Origin: Deltaproteobacteria bacterium | GTDB taxonomy: Bacteria > Desulfobacterota > Desulfobacteria > Desulfobacterales > SURF-15 | Direction of reading: 5' to 3' | NCBI GenBank assembly: GCA_019309565.1 | Contig: JAFDFZ010000025.1 | Location: 1 to 64,000, forward strand | Length of the DNA stretch: 64,000 nucleotides | In this document: positions 61,351 to 64,000 of the stretch, piece after piece | How positions within the stretch are numbered: the stretch's first letter is position 1 | Layout of the letters: each line of letters begins with the position of its first letter | Translations under genes and position numbers: made by a program | The notes under the pieces: generated by a model | Told to the model about the DNA's origin: nothing | The model's database searches: none | The model's input: the letters and a program-made list of their open reading frames with translations, nothing else

Positions 61351-63009
61351 ATGAAAAAGAAGATAAGTTTGTCGTTTGCAAATCCTGCCGTGGTGCTGGC
61401 GGTAATCTTAACGCTGGCAGTTTCATTTAATCCGGCCCTGGCAGCCGAAGGCCATGTGTTGCGTATGGCCTGCAAATATAGTGATGCCAAAAGCCTGGAC
61501 GCACACCGTGCCACCGGCTCCCAGGACCGTCTGGTGGTTGAGCTGGTGTTCAACGGTCTTTTGCGGTATCGCCCGGGCAATCTTTCGGTTGATGCCATCA
61601 TACCGGATCTAGCTGTTGAAATTCCTTCTCCCAGGATACTGGCAGACGGCCGCCAGCAATGGGTTTTCAAGCTCAAACAGGGGGTGATGACACATCCTTT
61701 TAGTGGAAACCCGGGATACGAGCTTACAACCGAAGACGTGATCTATTCGTTTCAGAGAGCGGCAGATCCCAAGTGGTCATCCTTTTCCATCGATTACAGC
61801 GGAATAACCTTTGAAGCCTTGGATAAATATACACTGCAGGTTACAGTTGATAAGCCGCTTTCTGCCAATCTGTTCCTGCCGAAATTTTCCAATCGCGGCG
61901 GCGGGTTGATCGTTGCAAAAAGAGCCGTGGAGGAAAAAGGCAATGAGTGGTTCAAGACCCATCCGGTTGGCACCGGCCCCTTTGTTTTCCAGAAATATAT
62001 ACCCAGGGAAAAGGTTGTTCTCACAAGGAATACAAAGTTTTTCAGAGGTTCTCCGAAACTTGGGGGCGTTGAGCTCTATTATATGCCCAGCGTAAGCAGC
62101 CGCGAACTCGCCTTGCAAAAGGGGGAGCTAGATGTGATCGAGGGCCCCAAGGAGCAGGCCTGGGGTGAGAAAATGGCGAAGATTCCCGGCATAGAGGTAG
62201 AGTCCATCAGCAGTGCAGAGACCATCGTGGCGCATTTCAACATGACTGTCAAACCGCTGAATCGGCTTAAAGTAAGACAGGCCATAGCCTATGCCATGAA
62301 CCGCAAAGAATTTGTCGCGGTTTACGGCCCGAATGTTTCCTCTCCAATATACTCCATCGTACCCGTAGGCCGCATGATTGCCGGCCTTAGCAGAGAAGAG
62401 GTGGCCAGGGAAGATCTGTTGTATGAATACAATCTGTCCAGAGCCAAAAAACTGCTTGCAGAAGCAGGTTATCCGAACGGCTTTTCACTGGAGGTATTTA
62501 CCTCGAAAAGCTCAACATACAGAAGAGCCTATGAATTAATGCAGGCTCAACTGAGAAGAATCGGTATTGATCTCAAGCTCTCCGTGGTGGATCATTCCGC
62601 CTTCCATGCCAGGATTCGCCAGAACTTAAATCCCATCGTGTTTTACGCCTGCATGCGGCCCAACCCCGATGTCATTCTAACTCAGTTTTACCATTCGGAC
62701 TCTATCGTAGTCACAGGAAAAAAAGCCATTACCAACTTTTCCCATATCGGTGAGGTGGATGCCGATGGCGACGGCAAAATCGACAGTGTGGACGATTTAA
62801 TTATAAGGGCGCGCACGGAAAAGGATCCCGGCAGGCAGGTAGCGCTCTGGAAAGAAGCCCAGCTGGTGCTATTGCGGAAGCTGGCTTCATATCCGATAAT
62901 CACCGTCGGATACCTCTTTGCCAGGAATCCAAAAGTGGATTGGGGCTATGAGATGGTAACCATTACCGACGGGCCAAAACCAACGGAGAATACTACCATC
63001 AGGAAGTAA
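61351..63009 (+). CDS. ABC transporter substrate-binding protein (peptide/nickel type)
   Basis: A 552-residue exported protein of the SBP_bac_5 family. The signal peptide covers residues 1-31 and ends in NPALAAE; there is no lipobox cysteine, so it is free in the periplasm. Family stretches are GSQDRLVVELVFNGLLRY near 52, HPVGTGPFVFQKYIPREK near 210 and RLKVRQAIAYAMNRKEF near 308. A small acidic DADGDGKIDSVDD loop near 470 resembles a calcium-binding loop inserted in the domain. It should capture the substrate that the operon enzymes break down. Ribosome site AAAGGAGG. Confidence 0.92.
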   Translation: MKKKISLSFANPAVVLAVILTLAVSFNPALAAEGHVLRMACKYSDAKSLDAHRATGSQDRLVVELVFNGLLRYRPGNLSVDAIIPDLAVEIPSPRILADGRQQWVFKLKQGVMTHPFSGNPGYELTTEDVIYSFQRAADPKWSSFSIDYSGITFEALDKYTLQVTVDKPLSANLFLPKFSNRGGGLIVAKRAVEEKGNEWFKTHPVGTGPFVFQKYIPREKVVLTRNTKFFRGSPKLGGVELYYMPSVSSRELALQKGELDVIEGPKEQAWGEKMAKIPGIEVESISSAETIVAHFNMTVKPLNRLKVRQAIAYAMNRKEFVAVYGPNVSSPIYSIVPVGRMIAGLSREEVAREDLLYEYNLSRAKKLLAEAGYPNGFSLEVFTSKSSTYRRAYELMQAQLRRIGIDLKLSVVDHSAFHARIRQNLNPIVFYACMRPNPDVILTQFYHSDSIVVTGKKAITNFSHIGEVDADGDGKIDSVDDLIIRARTEKDPGRQVALWKEAQLVLLRKLASYPIITVGYLFARNPKVDWGYEMVTITDGPKPTENTTIRK

Positions 63010-63022
63010 GTCGAGGTCAGAA

Positions 63023-63057
63023 CGAACAGGAGGCGCACGATATATGCCTCCTGTTCG
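63023..63057 (+). other. Strong intercistronic hairpin between the binding-protein and permease genes
   Basis: A perfect 12-bp stem (CGAACAGGAGGC with GCCTCCTGTTCG) around an 11-base loop, 13 bases after the stop, with no T run. Such hairpins protect the upstream message from 3' decay and let the binding protein be made in excess over the permease. Confidence 0.65.
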
Positions 63058-63240
63058 ATTTCGGGCACATGCTGAAAAAGTCGAGTTTAGATATTGAATG
63101 CGAACAGCTGGAAGGGAAATTGAGGTTGTGAAACTCAGCGCTTTCAGTTCGAGCTGGTCCTGTTTTCCGGCAAAGCCAAATGTAAAAGCAAACAAGGCAG
63201 AAAATACTCGGGCCTTTTTTCAAAAATCGAGGAAGTCAGA

Positions 63241-64000
63241 ATGGTAAAATACGCCATTAGAAGAATTTTGATCTCAATCCCTATTCTGCTGACGGTGGTG
63301 ACTCTGATATTTTTTCTTGTCCGCAGCATGCCCGGCGGCCCGGCGATGGCCGTTCTGGGCGATTATGCCTCTAAAGAGGCCCTGGAAGCCCTGGAAAAGG
63401 AAATGGGTCTGGACATTCCTATCTGGCAGCAATACCTGGCTTTTCTTAAGAGCCTTGCACGAGGCGATCTGGGAAAGTCTTTGATAACCGGAACGCCGAT
63501 TGCACCTCAGGTGGCTCGTGTCCTGCCCTATACATTGGAGCTTACCATCAGCTCCTCTCTGTTCGGGGTGTTTATGGGGATACCGCTTGGGGTGTTCACC
63601 GCCTTGAGAAGAAACCGGATGTTCGATTATATCGGACGTACCTTTTCCCTGGCAGGCATATCGCTGCCCTCCTTTTTCTTGGGCATCCTTATGATGCTTG
63701 TTTTCTCAGTAAAGCTAGACTTGTTTCCCGTTGTGGGAGGCGGAGATATCCATGATCTTTCCGATTCGCTGCACCATCTTTTTCTTCCCGGCTTAACACT
63801 GGGGCTGATGATGACCGCTTACATCACCAGAACCACTCGCTCTTCCGTGCTAAATGTGCTTCAGGAAGACTATGTAAGGACGGCCCGGGCTAAAGGGATG
63901 CGGGAGCGAATCGTCATCTACGGGCATGCGCTTAGAAATGCTCTTCTGCCGGTGGTGTCATTTGTCGGGGTTTATACAATTGTGCTTATCGGAAGCTCGG
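63241..64000 (+). CDS. ABC transporter permease (DppB/OppB type), cut by the right edge
   Basis: The first 253 codons of an inner-membrane permease lie in the window. The start MVKYAIRRILISIPI is typical of DppB/OppB proteins, followed by FFLVRSMPGGPA near residue 24 and the periplasmic DLGKSLITGTPIA near 76. The cytoplasmic coupling loop QEDYVRTARAKGMRERIV, with the EAA-type signature, is near residues 202-219. ATG six bases after GAGGAAG. The remaining permease and ATPase genes should follow outside the window. Confidence 0.9.
   Translation, partial: MVKYAIRRILISIPILLTVVTLIFFLVRSMPGGPAMAVLGDYASKEALEALEKEMGLDIPIWQQYLAFLKSLARGDLGKSLITGTPIAPQVARVLPYTLELTISSSLFGVFMGIPLGVFTALRRNRMFDYIGRTFSLAGISLPSFFLGILMMLVFSVKLDLFPVVGGGDIHDLSDSLHHLFLPGLTLGLMMTAYITRTTRSSVLNVLQEDYVRTARAKGMRERIVIYGHALRNALLPVVSFVGVYTIVLIGSS

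Overview
The window looks like chromosome of a strictly anaerobic, sulfate-reducing Desulfobacterota bacterium, most likely of the Desulfobacterales. The main grounds are a complete tmc-type transmembrane redox complex with a tetrahaem cytochrome c3 (a complex known from sulfate reducers), an oxygen-independent class III ribonucleotide reductase, a tungsten-type aldehyde:ferredoxin oxidoreductase, NuoEF/Rnf/GltD-type flavin and iron-sulfur modules, an ADP-forming acyl-CoA synthetase and FdhD. I saw no phage, no CRISPR array, no intact transposase, no rRNA and no tRNA.

Layout. 0-4.7 kb: a molybdate/sulfate transporter, a hybrid sensor kinase and a purine nucleoside phosphorylase. 4.7-12.9 kb: NuoE-like, NuoF-like and a membrane-anchored RnfB-GltD fusion protein, then RseC and aconitase A. 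13-16 kb: rhomboid protease, thiolase and an anchored protein of unknown function. 16-20.2 kb: tmcDCBA plus a lone receiver protein. 20.2-23.2 kb: nrdDG behind two NrdR-type boxes. 23.7-31 kb: ChaN-like lipoprotein, periplasmic thioredoxin, aldehyde oxidoreductase with a MoaD/ThiS-like partner, endonuclease III, a PP-loop protein and RlmN. 31-37.2 kb: a translation and RNA-processing operon (ffh, rpsP, khpA, rimM, trmD, a SPOUT methyltransferase, rplS, rnhB, yraN, rsmI). 37-43.3 kb: ADP-forming acyl-CoA synthetase, phosphopantetheinyl transferase, an APC permease, FdhD and a MOSC protein. 43.6-48.7 kb: rplU, rpmA, obgE, nadD, rsfS, an HSDR_N-type protein and a diguanylate cyclase. 48.7-52 kb: M28 peptidase, SMP-30-like protein and a decarboxylating dehydrogenase.

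52.3-64 kb is the most unusual block. A sigma-54 activator with a PrpR-like sensor domain is divergent from a long operon that begins at a good -24/-12 promoter. The operon encodes an enolase-superfamily acid-sugar enzyme, glycerate 2-kinase, an enolase homologue that lacks key catalytic residues, a non-pyrrolysine MttB-family methyltransferase, an MmgE/PrpD-family protein and an oligopeptide-type ABC importer that runs off the right edge. It looks like a dedicated uptake and breakdown route for one organic acid or methylated compound whose identity the sequence does not give.

Two kinds of short non-coding repeat are present. One is a family of about four degenerate copies with ends resembling CCCCGTTGTTG (12.9, 23.5, 31.1 and 43.5 kb); one copy supplies the stop codon of acnA, and two lie at the same distance upstream of strong promoters. 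The other is a 204-bp element with 28-bp terminal inverted repeats near 50.6 kb. Redox and regulatory wiring visible in the sequence includes a palindrome and leader ORF ahead of nuoE, NrdR boxes ahead of nrdD, and paired inverted repeats upstream of the sigma-54 promoter.
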